This document shows positions 1 through 5,217 of a stretch of 8,875 bases of DNA, piece after piece. Under the pieces are notes generated by a model. It did no database searches. It was given only the letters and a program-made list of their open reading frames with translations, and was not told the DNA's origin. Each line of letters opens with the position of its first letter. The stretch's first letter is position 1. Position numbers and translations under genes: made by a program. The stretch comes from Candidatus Sodaliphilus limicaballi (lineage in GTDB: Bacteria > Bacteroidota > Bacteroidia > Bacteroidales > Muribaculaceae). Where the stretch lies: NCBI GenBank assembly GCA_018065815.1, contig JAGHSP010000050.1:1-8875 (forward strand), written 5' to 3'.

Positions 1-111
1 GAGATTAAGGTTAACGAGTCTCCCTATGTTAACCTGAAACTCGTGCGTCGCTATCCCGAGTTCAACACTATCATTGAGCAAAACGAGGATTGCTTCAAGG
101 TGAAGAGATAA
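1..111 (+). CDS. C-terminal end of an unidentified protein (5' part outside window)
   Basis: An open frame enters from the left edge and gives 36 residues before TAA at 109-111. The fragment starts EIKVNESPYVNLKLV and ends EDCFKVKR. It is hydrophilic, charged and without a recognisable motif, so I cannot name the family. A strong intrinsic terminator follows 25 bases after the stop codon, which supports this as a genuine gene end. There is no ATG in the visible part, so the start lies upstream of the window. Confidence 0.6.
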   Translation, partial: EIKVNESPYVNLKLVRRYPEFNTIIEQNEDCFKVKR

Positions 112-136
112 CCCAGCATCAGTCTTTACACATAAC

Positions 137-176
137 AAGCAGGGGCGCGACAATAAAGTTGCGTCCCTGCTTTTGT
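137..176 (+). terminator. Intrinsic terminator after the partial gene
   Basis: The left arm AGCAGGGGCGC (138-148) pairs with GCGTCCCTGCT (161-171) with one G-U pair. Pairing continues inward through GAC/GTT to leave a loop of about six bases (AATAAA). A run of T (171-174) and TGTT follow directly on the + strand. This is a textbook Rho-independent terminator and separates the upstream gene from the next cassette. Confidence 0.88.
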
Positions 177-206
177 TAGGCACTTCGAAAAATAAACTAC
201 TCACAA

Positions 207-238
207 TTGCATGATAATAAAAAAATGTGTTATATTTG
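207..238 (+). promoter_or_regulatory. Bacteroidota-type promoter of the DUF3791/DUF3990 cassette
   Basis: TATATTTG at 231-238 matches the Bacteroidota -7 consensus TAnnTTTG exactly. TTG at 207-209 lies 21 bases upstream, as expected for the -33 element. Transcription would begin near 243-247, only about 7-11 bases before the ATG at 254, so the message would be almost leaderless. The surrounding sequence is very AT-rich. Confidence 0.75.
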
Positions 239-253
239 CATAATAAAACAAGA

Positions 254-472
254 ATGTCGCAGGAAGATAAAGATAAATCATTTTTCCTAGCCTTCTGCAT
301 TGAGCAATACAAGCAAGCAAAAGGCATGAACGGAACGGATGTGGCTGAGAAGTTCTTTGCCACAGGTCTTGCGTCATATCTAACTGATAACTTTGATGTT
401 CTTCACACCCAAAACCATCATTGGATTATCGAAGAAATCAACGAATATCTAGAAAGGAGGACTGGGCAATGA
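254..472 (+). CDS. DUF3791-like small protein, candidate antitoxin
   Basis: This is a 72-residue protein beginning MSQEDKDKSFFLAFCIEQYKQ. The layout matches DUF3791 as I remember it: an N-terminal helix with FCIEQYK (13-20), a middle with GTDVAEKFFATGLASYL (27-43), then FDVLHTQ (47-53) and a final helix WIIEEINEYLER (57-68). It has no signal peptide or membrane segment, so it should be cytoplasmic. I chose ATG 254 because the only earlier in-frame start is GTG at 227, which lies upstream of the predicted transcription start. No Shine-Dalgarno sequence precedes it. Its TGA overlaps the next gene's ATG (ATGA at 469-472). The small partner preceding a larger putative enzyme suggests an antitoxin or immunity role, which is inference. 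Family assignment is from recalled sequence pattern. Confidence 0.75.
   Translation: MSQEDKDKSFFLAFCIEQYKQAKGMNGTDVAEKFFATGLASYLTDNFDVLHTQNHHWIIEEINEYLERRTGQ
451..460 (+). promoter_or_regulatory. Strong Shine-Dalgarno site for the DUF3990-like gene
   Basis: AGAAAGGAGG sits inside the end of the upstream gene, 8 bases before ATG 469. It decides the start of the second gene against an upstream in-frame ATG at 421. A full AGGAGG is unusual for Bacteroidota, whose genes mostly lack such sites, and neither the first nor the third gene of the cassette has one. Confidence 0.75.
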
Positions 473-948
473 AAATATTTCATGCCAGTTTGGAAATCGT
501 AGAATCTCCCGAGATTCGCAAGCCTAACCGTACATTAGATTATGGTGCAGGTTTTTATACCACTACAGACTTAGACCAAGCTAAACTTTGGGTCATGCGT
601 TACAAGGGAAAAGCAACCGTTGGTTATGTTAACGTTTATGAGATAGACATGGACAAAGTGCGTGCTAGTAACACATTGTGGTTTGATGGTCCTTCAGACG
701 AATGGATTGATTTCGTTGACAAAAATCGTAACCATCGTGGGTTTACCCATGACTATGACTATGTGTATGGTCCGGTAGCTAACGACCGTGTCTATGCTGC
801 ATTTGCCTTATATGAGAGTGGTGTTTTTAATAAAGAAGAACTCATTCGCGAACTTAAAGTTTATAAACTTGTTGACCAGTTGTTGTTTTACACCGTAGCT
901 GCATTGACAGAACTTAATTTTATAGAAGCAATCCCTGTTGAACTATGA
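469..948 (+). CDS. DUF3990-like protein, putative ADP-ribosyltransferase-fold toxin
   Basis: This 159-residue protein starts MKIFHASLEIVESPEIR. Visible motifs are FHAS (His5), DYGAGFYTTTDLDQAKLWV (24-42, with Tyr30-Thr31-Thr32), VNVYEID (54-60), a GPVANDRVY block (101-109) and a C-terminal VDQLLFYT..ALTELNF segment (135-151). The order resembles DUF3990, which I recall as belonging to the ADP-ribosyl superfamily. There His5 and Tyr30 would be the NAD-binding positions of an H-Y-[E/Q] enzyme. The third catalytic residue is not obvious; Gln137 or a Glu are candidates. No signal peptide or membrane helix is seen. The start ATG overlaps the previous stop and is preceded by AGGAGG; the stop overlaps the next ATG, so all three genes are coupled. 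Toxin activity and ADP-ribosylation are inference. Confidence 0.75.
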   Translation: MKIFHASLEIVESPEIRKPNRTLDYGAGFYTTTDLDQAKLWVMRYKGKATVGYVNVYEIDMDKVRASNTLWFDGPSDEWIDFVDKNRNHRGFTHDYDYVYGPVANDRVYAAFALYESGVFNKEELIRELKVYKLVDQLLFYTVAALTELNFIEAIPVEL

Positions 949-1163
949 ACCTTGAAGTAACACAAAACAATCTTTACCTGTTTTTGCCAGGTAAAATAGC
1001 AAACGTTGCCGCAATAATTGCCGACAACAAGAATTGCTCCATCTACGAAGCAATGAGGCGTTTCTACGCATCCTCCACCTACGCATCCCTAGCCGACGAA
1101 AGCACAAAATTCTGGCACCTAGGTGCCGTCGCCCTCTACGAATCCTACTGTGCAAACAAGTAA
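945..1163 (+). CDS. Small conserved-looking partner protein of the DUF3990-like gene
   Basis: This 72-residue protein begins MNLEVTQNNLYLFLPGKIA. Its ATG overlaps the TGA of the DUF3990-like gene (ATGA at 945-948), so translation is probably coupled. A helical region KIANVAAIIADNKNCSI (17-33) is followed by YEAMRRFYASSTYASLADE (34-52) and a distinctive end TKFWHLGAVALYESY (54-68). It has no signal peptide. From memory, similar small ORFs with a W-x-x-G-x-VALYE end accompany DUF3990/DUF3791 genes in Bacteroidales, but I cannot assign a Pfam family securely. It may be a second antitoxin, a regulator or a target-binding partner. A terminator follows 9 bases after the stop. Confidence 0.7.
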   Translation: MNLEVTQNNLYLFLPGKIANVAAIIADNKNCSIYEAMRRFYASSTYASLADESTKFWHLGAVALYESYCANK

Positions 1164-1172
1164 GGTAAAGAA

Positions 1173-1222
1173 TATCCATGGCAGCTACAATGAACAACCA
1201 TGGATAGTGTTTGTTTTTGTTG
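1173..1222 (+). terminator. Terminator of the DUF3791/DUF3990 cassette
   Basis: TATCCATGG (1173-1181) pairs perfectly with CCATGGATA (1198-1206) around a 16-base loop. The T-rich tract GTGTTTGTTTTTGTT follows on the + strand. The hairpin begins 9 bases after the last stop codon. The large loop and interrupted T-run make it less ideal than the terminator at 137. Confidence 0.65.
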
Positions 1223-1252
1223 AAAAACTGTATTATTTGCCAAGAATTTTTC

Positions 1253-1674
1253 GGATCAGCAGATTTTTCTGGTTGGTGGGGCAAGAAATAGATAGGGAGA
1301 GTAGGTGAAACATCCCTATGGGGATGTGATATAGTAGGCAGCCATGCAGGCGTGCCGTGGGTACGCCGAAATGGCTGTAAAGAAGTAGATAATAATTACC
1401 CGTGCCTTTAGGTACGGAATAATGAATCAGCAAACAACTTGCTACCACAGCATGTGATATTATTTTAATCACCTTTTTATCCCTTACCTAAAGGCATGGT
1501 TTTTCCTTGGAAAAAGCAAAGTTAAATGGGAAAGTGCGACCCCTTCGAGGTCGGATGGGGTGTGTTACTTTCCCCGACGGTCTACGACCATCGGTTACGA
1601 TGCAATGTGACGACTCTGTCGTCAATTAACCGCTGATCCACTATACTCCACCAACCAGGAAAATCCGCTGATCC
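1253..1674. repeat. Hairpin-rich non-coding element bounded by 27-bp inverted repeats
   Basis: The arms 1253-1279 (starting GGATCAGC) and 1648-1674 (ending GCTGATCC) are reverse complements with 25 of 27 matches. Between them lie local hairpins: ACATCCC/GGGATGT (1310-1327); CAGCCAT/ATGGCTG enclosing GGCGTGCC/GGTACGCC (1339-1377); CCGTGCC/GGTACGG (1400-1417); AGCAA/TTGCT (1429-1443); GTGAT/ATCAC (1454-1472); TTTTTCC/GGAAAAA (1500-1515); GGGAAAGT/ACTTTCCC enclosing CGACC/GGTCG (1528-1574); CCGA/TCGG enclosing GGTC/GACC (1574-1594); and TGACGAC/GTCGTCA (1608-1624). CCGCTGATCC also occurs twice (1630-1639, 1665-1674). I see no credible gene and no target-site duplication at these ends. It may be a miniature mobile or REP-like element or a large structured RNA. 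Confidence 0.7.
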
Positions 1675-1721
1675 CTGATAGTTGACATGCACAAAACTTG
1701 CTTTGGTCACATTATTAATAT

Positions 1722-1760
1722 AAAAAAAACAGGGTTGCACTGGGCAACCCTGTTTTTTAT
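1722..1760 (-). terminator. Bidirectional intrinsic terminator downstream of tsf
   Basis: AAAAAACAGGGTTGC (1724-1738) pairs perfectly with GCAACCCTGTTTTTT (1744-1758) around the five-base loop ACTGG. Read on the - strand, the GC-rich stem ends in eight T residues about 20 bases after the tsf stop, so it ends the rplM-rpsI-rpsB-tsf operon. T-runs on both strands mean it can also stop transcription arriving from the left. Confidence 0.93.
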
Positions 1761-1778
1761 GCGGTGTAATCTTGTAGA

Positions 1779-2774
1779 TTAATCTACGTTGAGGTTTACA
1801 CGCTTCAGGTCGGTAGCAACAAGACCCTTGCTTGCGTTCTCGAGGAACTGGGCAACGGTTTCCTTGTTCTCGCTAGCCTCGTAAACCTGCTCCATGAGCA
1901 CGTTCTCCTGGAAGAACTTGCCAAGGCGACCTTGTGCGATGTTCTGAATCATCTGCTCGGGCATGTTAGCTTCCTTAGCAGCAGCTGTTTCAGCCATGAG
2001 CTTCTTAGCCTCTTCAACCTGCTCCTCGGTCATGTAACCCTTCATAACAGCCTCTTTCTGGTGCTCTTCGGTTGCGCAGTAGTAAGCGTTGAAGCCAGCC
2101 TTCTTGAGAGCGTTCTCAACAGCCTTCTTCACCATTTCAGCCTTAGTCTTATCTACAGCCATGCGGAGCTCCTCGTCGATAGTCTCCTGAGAAACCTGGT
2201 CGCGAGTAGCCTTGAGGGGCTTCATTGAAGCAACCTGCATAGCGATGGCCTTAGCAACCTCGGTGTCAACACCTTCCTGGTTGAAAGCAACAGCAGCTGC
2301 GAGCATGCCGTTGAAGTGGTTGTAAACAACAGTTGAGGGAGCCTCAAGGCACTCATAAGCGCCAAGTTCCATCTTCTCACCTGTGATACCGCTGAGTGCA
2401 GTGATAGCCTCGGGAACAACCTTACCGTCAACAACGAGAGCGTTAACCTCGTCAACGTTCTTAGCCTTAGCTGCGAGAGCAGCCTCGAGGATAGCCTTAG
2501 CAAGAGCAACGAACTTCTCGTTTTTAGCAACGAAGTCGGTTTCGCACTTGAGAGCAACGATAGCTGCGAAGTTACCTACAGACTTACCTACGGCGATACC
2601 TTGAGCAGCGTCACGGTCTTCACGCTTAGCGGCGATAGCCTGACCGCGCTTGCGGATGAGCTCCATAGCCTTTGTGATGTCGTTGTCGCTCTCGATGAGT
2701 GCTTTCTTGCAATCGCTGAGACCTGCACCTGTCATGTCGCGCAGTTTCTTGATATCATTGATAGTTACTGCCAT
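1779..2774 (-). CDS. tsf: Translation elongation factor Ts
   Basis: EF-Ts is the guanine-nucleotide exchange factor that regenerates EF-Tu-GTP during translation in the cytoplasm. The N-terminal UBA-like domain is clear: INDIKKLRDMTGAGLSDCKKAL (5-26) with the TGAG signature, then the RKRGQAIAAKREDR stretch (41-54). CETDFVAKNEKF (77-88) carries Asp80 and Phe81, the residues that insert near the EF-Tu nucleotide site. The protein has 331 residues, longer than the 283 of E. coli but usual for Bacteroidales. ATG 2774 gives the canonical MAVTINDIKKLR start; its leader is AT-rich without a Shine-Dalgarno. It is the last gene of the operon, 97 bases after rpsB, with a hairpin in the gap and a strong terminator after the stop. 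Confidence 0.97.
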   Translation of the reverse strand: MAVTINDIKKLRDMTGAGLSDCKKALIESDNDITKAMELIRKRGQAIAAKREDRDAAQGIAVGKSVGNFAAIVALKCETDFVAKNEKFVALAKAILEAALAAKAKNVDEVNALVVDGKVVPEAITALSGITGEKMELGAYECLEAPSTVVYNHFNGMLAAAVAFNQEGVDTEVAKAIAMQVASMKPLKATRDQVSQETIDEELRMAVDKTKAEMVKKAVENALKKAGFNAYYCATEEHQKEAVMKGYMTEEQVEEAKKLMAETAAAKEANMPEQMIQNIAQGRLGKFFQENVLMEQVYEASENKETVAQFLENASKGLVATDLKRVNLNVD

Positions 2775-2818
2775 TGTAGTAGTATTGTTTTTATTGAGTT
2801 TTTGTTGTTTTTATTATT

Positions 2819-2852
2819 ATCAATGCCCAACCAAGTGTGATTGGGCATTGAT
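2819..2852 (-). other. Intercistronic hairpin between rpsB and tsf
   Basis: ATCAATGCCCAA (2819-2830) pairs perfectly over 12 bases with TTGGGCATTGAT (2841-2852) around a ten-base loop. Neither strand has a T-run behind the stem, so it is not a standard intrinsic terminator. It starts 19 bases after the rpsB stop codon. It could protect the 3' end of rpsB mRNA, mark an RNase cleavage site or tune tsf expression; these roles are inferred. Confidence 0.7.
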
Positions 2853-2871
2853 TAAGTTATCTAAGTTTGAA

Positions 2872-3684
2872 TTACTCAGCTGCGGGAGCTTCGTTAGCCT
2901 CTTCAGCCTTGGGCTCAGCCTTGCGGCGGATGCGCTGGCGGCGGGGCTTCTCTTCAGCAACAGCCTCTTCCTCGTCCTTGTTGTCGATCTTCTCAACCTT
3001 GCGCTCGTTGATGCCCTCGTTGATGGCCTCACAAACGGTAGCGAGAATGATGTCGATAGACTTAGAAGCGTCGTCGTTAGCGGGAATTGCGAAATCTACG
3101 ACGTTGGGATCGCTGTTAGTATCAACGATACCGAATACGGGGATACCCAGACGGTTAGCCTCAGCTACTGCGATGTGCTCCTTCATTACGTCGATAACGA
3201 AGATTGCGCTGGGGAGGCGGTTAAGGTCGGCGATAGAACCGAGGTTCTTCTCGAGCTTAGCGCGCTGGCGGCTGATCTGGAGTTTCTCACGCTTTGACAT
3301 GTTGTCGAGAGTACCATCCTTTGCCATCTTGTCGATAGCAGCCATTTTCTTAACAGCCTTGCGGATAGTTGCGAAGTTGGTGAGCATACCACCGGGCCAA
3401 CGCTCAATCACAAACGGCATGCCAACCGAGTTAGCGCGGTCAGCAACTACTTGCTTAGCCTGCTTCTTTGTAGCAACGAAGAGCACCTTCTTACCGCTCT
3501 TAGCGATTTCCTTAAGTGCGTTAGCAGCTACTTCAAGCTTAGCTTGTGTTTTATATAAGTCGATGATGTGGATACCATTGCGCTCCATGAAGATATAGGG
3601 AGCCATTGCGGGGTTCCATTTGCGTTTGAGGTGACCGAAGTGGCAGGTAGCCTCGAGTAATTGTTCAAAACTAGGTGTTTGCAT
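2872..3684 (-). CDS. rpsB: 30S ribosomal protein S2
   Basis: S2 is a late-assembling protein of the small ribosomal subunit and helps recruit S1-type functions. The 270-residue product begins MQTPSFEQLLEATCHFGHL and continues with KRKWNPAMAPYIF and NGIHIIDLYKT, the S2 signature. FVATKKQAK, RWPGGMLTNF and the GIPVFGIVDTNSDP block (about 195-208) are also typical. A frame extension begins with TTG at 3711, but ATG 3684 fits the usual Bacteroidales S2 N-terminus and follows an A-rich leader, so I chose it. The last 40 residues form a low-complexity tail rich in Glu, Ala, Lys and Arg, as in many Bacteroidota S2 proteins. It lies 187 bases after rpsI, a gap that holds a possible structured leader. 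Confidence 0.96.
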   Translation of the reverse strand: MQTPSFEQLLEATCHFGHLKRKWNPAMAPYIFMERNGIHIIDLYKTQAKLEVAANALKEIAKSGKKVLFVATKKQAKQVVADRANSVGMPFVIERWPGGMLTNFATIRKAVKKMAAIDKMAKDGTLDNMSKREKLQISRQRAKLEKNLGSIADLNRLPSAIFVIDVMKEHIAVAEANRLGIPVFGIVDTNSDPNVVDFAIPANDDASKSIDIILATVCEAINEGINERKVEKIDNKDEEEAVAEEKPRRQRIRRKAEPKAEEANEAPAAE

Positions 3685-3719
3685 TTTAATTTTTTGTTTG
3701 TTTACATTCAACTTAAATC

Positions 3720-3766
3720 AATCGCCGCGGTAGCCACCGCAGTTCCCAGTGTGAGTCCGGGCGATT
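3720..3766 (-). promoter_or_regulatory. Candidate structured leader upstream of rpsB
   Basis: In the 187-base rpsI-rpsB gap, AATCGCC (3720-3726) pairs with GGCGATT (3760-3766). It encloses the stacked hairpin GCGGT/ACCGC (3727-3740) and a CCC...GGG arm, giving a compact branched RNA about 35 bases before the rpsB ATG. A second hairpin GCCACA/TGTGGC lies at 3788-3811. No TAnnTTTG promoter is seen in the gap on the - strand, so the structure is probably inside the operon message. Autoregulation by S2 is known in other bacteria; that it happens here is inference. Confidence 0.5.
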
Positions 3767-3871
3767 TGGATACTAAACTCTATTTATGCCACATTGTTTA
3801 AGCGTTGTGGCTTGTAGAGCAAGTGTGAAGTCGAAGATTTGTAATATAATAATGTATATACAAAAAGTCGA

Positions 3872-4258
3872 TTAACGCTTGCTGAACTGGAATCTCTTGC
3901 GAGCCTTGGGCTGACCGGGTTTCTTGCGCTCTACGGCACGAGGGTCGCGAGTCATGAAGCCTTCCTTGCGGAGTGCGCTCTTGTCCTCGGGGTTAATCTT
4001 CACGAGTGCGCGAGCGATAGCAAGGCGAAGTGCCTCGGCCTGTCCTTTGTAACCACCACCCTTAAGGTTAACGGTGATGTCATACTTTTCAACTGCCTCC
4101 AGAGTGTTGAGCGGCTGCTTAACGATGAATTGGAGGATGGGGTTGGGGAAGTACTCGGTGAGTGAACGCTTGTTGACTTTGATCTCGCCGTTGCCTTCGT
4201 TTACATAAACGCGAGCGATAGCTGCTTTACGGCGACCTACTGCATTAATTCTTTCCAT
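3872..4258 (-). CDS. rpsI: 30S ribosomal protein S9
   Basis: S9 is a small-subunit head protein whose C-terminal tail reaches the P-site tRNA. The 128-residue product starts MERINAVGRRKAAIARVYV, the family start with GRRK. It contains the S9 signature NLKGGGYKGQAEALRLAIARAL (64-85), then LRKEGFMTRDPRAVERKKPGQPKARKRFQFSKR (96-128), ending in the conserved basic tail. Its length is normal. ATG 4258 lies 10 bases after the rplM stop, so the two genes form the usual L13-S9 pair. It reads toward rpsB. Confidence 0.98.
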   Translation of the reverse strand: MERINAVGRRKAAIARVYVNEGNGEIKVNKRSLTEYFPNPILQFIVKQPLNTLEAVEKYDITVNLKGGGYKGQAEALRLAIARALVKINPEDKSALRKEGFMTRDPRAVERKKPGQPKARKRFQFSKR

Positions 4259-4268
4259 TCTTCCTTAA

Positions 4269-4748
4269 TTATTTCAGTTTGTTGATGTCAATTGCTTTGG
4301 GGTTCTGTGCCTCGTGGGGGTGAGCATCACCATTGTAGATGTGCACGTTCTTGAGAAGCTTAGCACCAAGTTTGTTCTTGGGGAGCATACCCTTGATTAC
4401 CTGGAGGTAGAGGGGGTGCATGCCGGGCTTAACACCCTTGCTGAAAGACTTCTGAAGAAGAATCTGAGGGTTAGAGAAACGCTGTCCACCGGGATAGCCA
4501 GTGTAGCGTACATACTGACGGTCGGTCCACTTTTTGCCAGTGAGAACGCACTTTTCAGCATTGATGATGATTACATTGTCACCGCAGTCCACGTGGGGGG
4601 TGAAGTTGGGTTTGTACTTGCCGCGAAGGATTTTAGCAACCTTAGCGCAAAGGCGACCCAGAACCTGATCGGTAGCATCAACAACTACCCATTCTTTTTG
4701 TACTGTTTCGGCGTTTGCCGAGATGGTTTTGTAACTTAAAGTATCCAC
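4269..4748 (-). CDS. rplM: 50S ribosomal protein L13
   Basis: L13 is an early-assembly protein of the large ribosomal subunit. The 159-residue product begins MDTLSYKTISANAETVQKEWVVVDATDQVLGRL; the short N-terminal extension is usual for Bacteroidota. RGKYKPNFTPHVDCGDNVIIINAEK (43-67), TGYPGG (83-88) and KGMLPKNKLG (119-128) are the family hallmarks. The ATG at 4748 follows an AT-rich leader with no Shine-Dalgarno. It is the first gene of the rplM-rpsI-rpsB-tsf operon, with a promoter about 115 bases upstream. The 5' untranslated region can form hairpins that may allow feedback control. Confidence 0.98.
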   Translation of the reverse strand: MDTLSYKTISANAETVQKEWVVVDATDQVLGRLCAKVAKILRGKYKPNFTPHVDCGDNVIIINAEKCVLTGKKWTDRQYVRYTGYPGGQRFSNPQILLQKSFSKGVKPGMHPLYLQVIKGMLPKNKLGAKLLKNVHIYNGDAHPHEAQNPKAIDINKLK

Positions 4749-4800
4749 TTTTAAATTCCTGATTAATAATTAACTAAAGTGACTTGCTGACACACAAATA

Positions 4801-4828
4801 AGCACGGCCAAATGCTCGCTTGTGCCGT
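4801..4828 (-). promoter_or_regulatory. Candidate rplM leader hairpin
   Basis: In the predicted 5' untranslated region of rplM, ACGGC (4804-4808) can pair with GCCGT (4824-4828). Alternatives compete: GCAC (4802-4805) with GTGC (4822-4825), and AGCA (4801-4804) with TGCT (4813-4816). Mutually exclusive pairings in a leader of about 105 bases suit a ribosomal-protein feedback site. I recall an L13 leader class reported for Bacteroidia but cannot confirm a match from sequence alone. Confidence 0.4.
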
Positions 4829-4861
4829 TAAGTCGATGTTGTTTTGGATATAATCGGTCTG

Positions 4862-4893
4862 CAAAAGTACTAAAAATCTTTGAATTAGGAAAG
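4862..4893 (-). promoter_or_regulatory. Promoter of the rplM-rpsI-rpsB-tsf operon
   Basis: On the - strand TACTTTTG (4869-4862) matches the Bacteroidota -7 consensus TAnnTTTG. TTTC (4893-4890), one base off the TTTG -33 element, lies 19 bases upstream. Transcription would start near 4850-4857, leaving a leader of about 105 bases before the rplM ATG. No other good match is seen on this strand between rplM and the upstream operon. Confidence 0.7.
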
Positions 4894-5009
4894 TGTGTTG
4901 AGTCGTAAATTAGCGTTAGATATAAAGTTTAACAATCTTTAACTGTTTCTAGGTAAAGAGGTAACTATTCAGCAATAGAACTCCCCGCGCGGATCTCTAC
5001 GATTTCACT

Positions 5010-5026
5010 GATTTTCATTGAAAATC
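5010..5026. repeat. Small perfect hairpin
   Basis: GATTTTC (5010-5016) and GAAAATC (5020-5026) form a 7-bp stem with a three-base loop. It lies just outside the larger inverted repeat at 5032 and is not followed by a T-run. Its role is unknown. Confidence 0.5.
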
Positions 5027-5031
5027 TATTA

Positions 5032-5167
5032 ATAATGAGAGGCTGAAAGCCGATACGCACATTGCTTTGCAGTATAGTGTATCGTTATCCCTGCCTTCGC
5101 TTGCGCTCAATTAGGACAGGTTATGTGCAGAACCTGTCCTGCGTGTCGGCTTCCAGCCTCTCATAAT
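5032..5167. repeat. 136-bp element with 27-bp imperfect inverted repeats
   Basis: The arms 5032-5058 (starting ATAATGAGAGGCTG) and 5141-5167 (ending CAGCCTCTCATAAT) match as reverse complements at 24 of 27 positions. Inside are a perfect 10-bp hairpin AGGACAGGTT/AACCTGTCCT (5113-5140, eight-base loop) and a GATAC/GTATC pairing (5052-5083). There is no open reading frame of note and no target duplication. The element occupies the space between the convergent-free ends of two same-strand operons, after the L,D-transpeptidase-like gene and before the rplM promoter. It lacks a T-run, so it is not a standard terminator. A small palindromic mobile unit or a structured RNA are both possible. Confidence 0.65.
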
Positions 5168-5217
5168 CCCACACTATTTCTTTCTTTGTCCCAAATATAC
5201 CTTGATTTTTGGGGTGG

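Noticed and set aside
943..1284. 113-residue - strand open frame opposite the third cassette gene
   Set aside because: Low-complexity Arg/Leu-rich translation antisense to a coupled + strand gene, and it runs through the terminator.
1233..1472. 79-residue - strand open frame in the hairpin-rich region
   Set aside because: It spans the left inverted-repeat arm and several palindromes, has no start context and resembles no protein family. Repeat DNA often gives such spurious frames.
1534..1562. GTGCG-type 5' end of a group II intron
   Set aside because: GTGCGACC occurs inside a local hairpin, but no domain V/VI-like sequence or intron-encoded protein is present.
1253..1674. RNase P RNA, tmRNA or SRP RNA
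   Set aside because: The conserved GAGGAAAGTCC block of RNase P, the tRNA-like TpsiC arm with CCA end of tmRNA, and the SRP GNAR-loop helix were not found.
1245..1682. Target-site duplication flanking the first inverted-repeat element
   Set aside because: The bases outside the arms (left AATTTTTC, right CTGATAGT) do not repeat, so insertion by a duplicating transposase is not supported.
2650..3598. Long + strand frames antisense to tsf and rpsB (215 and 243 residues)
   Set aside because: Ser/Leu/Ala-rich shadow translations of conserved ribosomal operon genes; no domain is visible.
3685..3711. Nine-residue N-terminal extension of S2 from TTG 3711
   Set aside because: ATG 3684 gives the normal S2 start; the extension would be Lys/Asn-rich translation of the A-rich leader.
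5168..5217. Intrinsic terminator right after the L,D-transpeptidase-like gene
   Set aside because: Only a weak CCCAAA/TTTGGG pairing is present and it lacks a T-run on the - strand.
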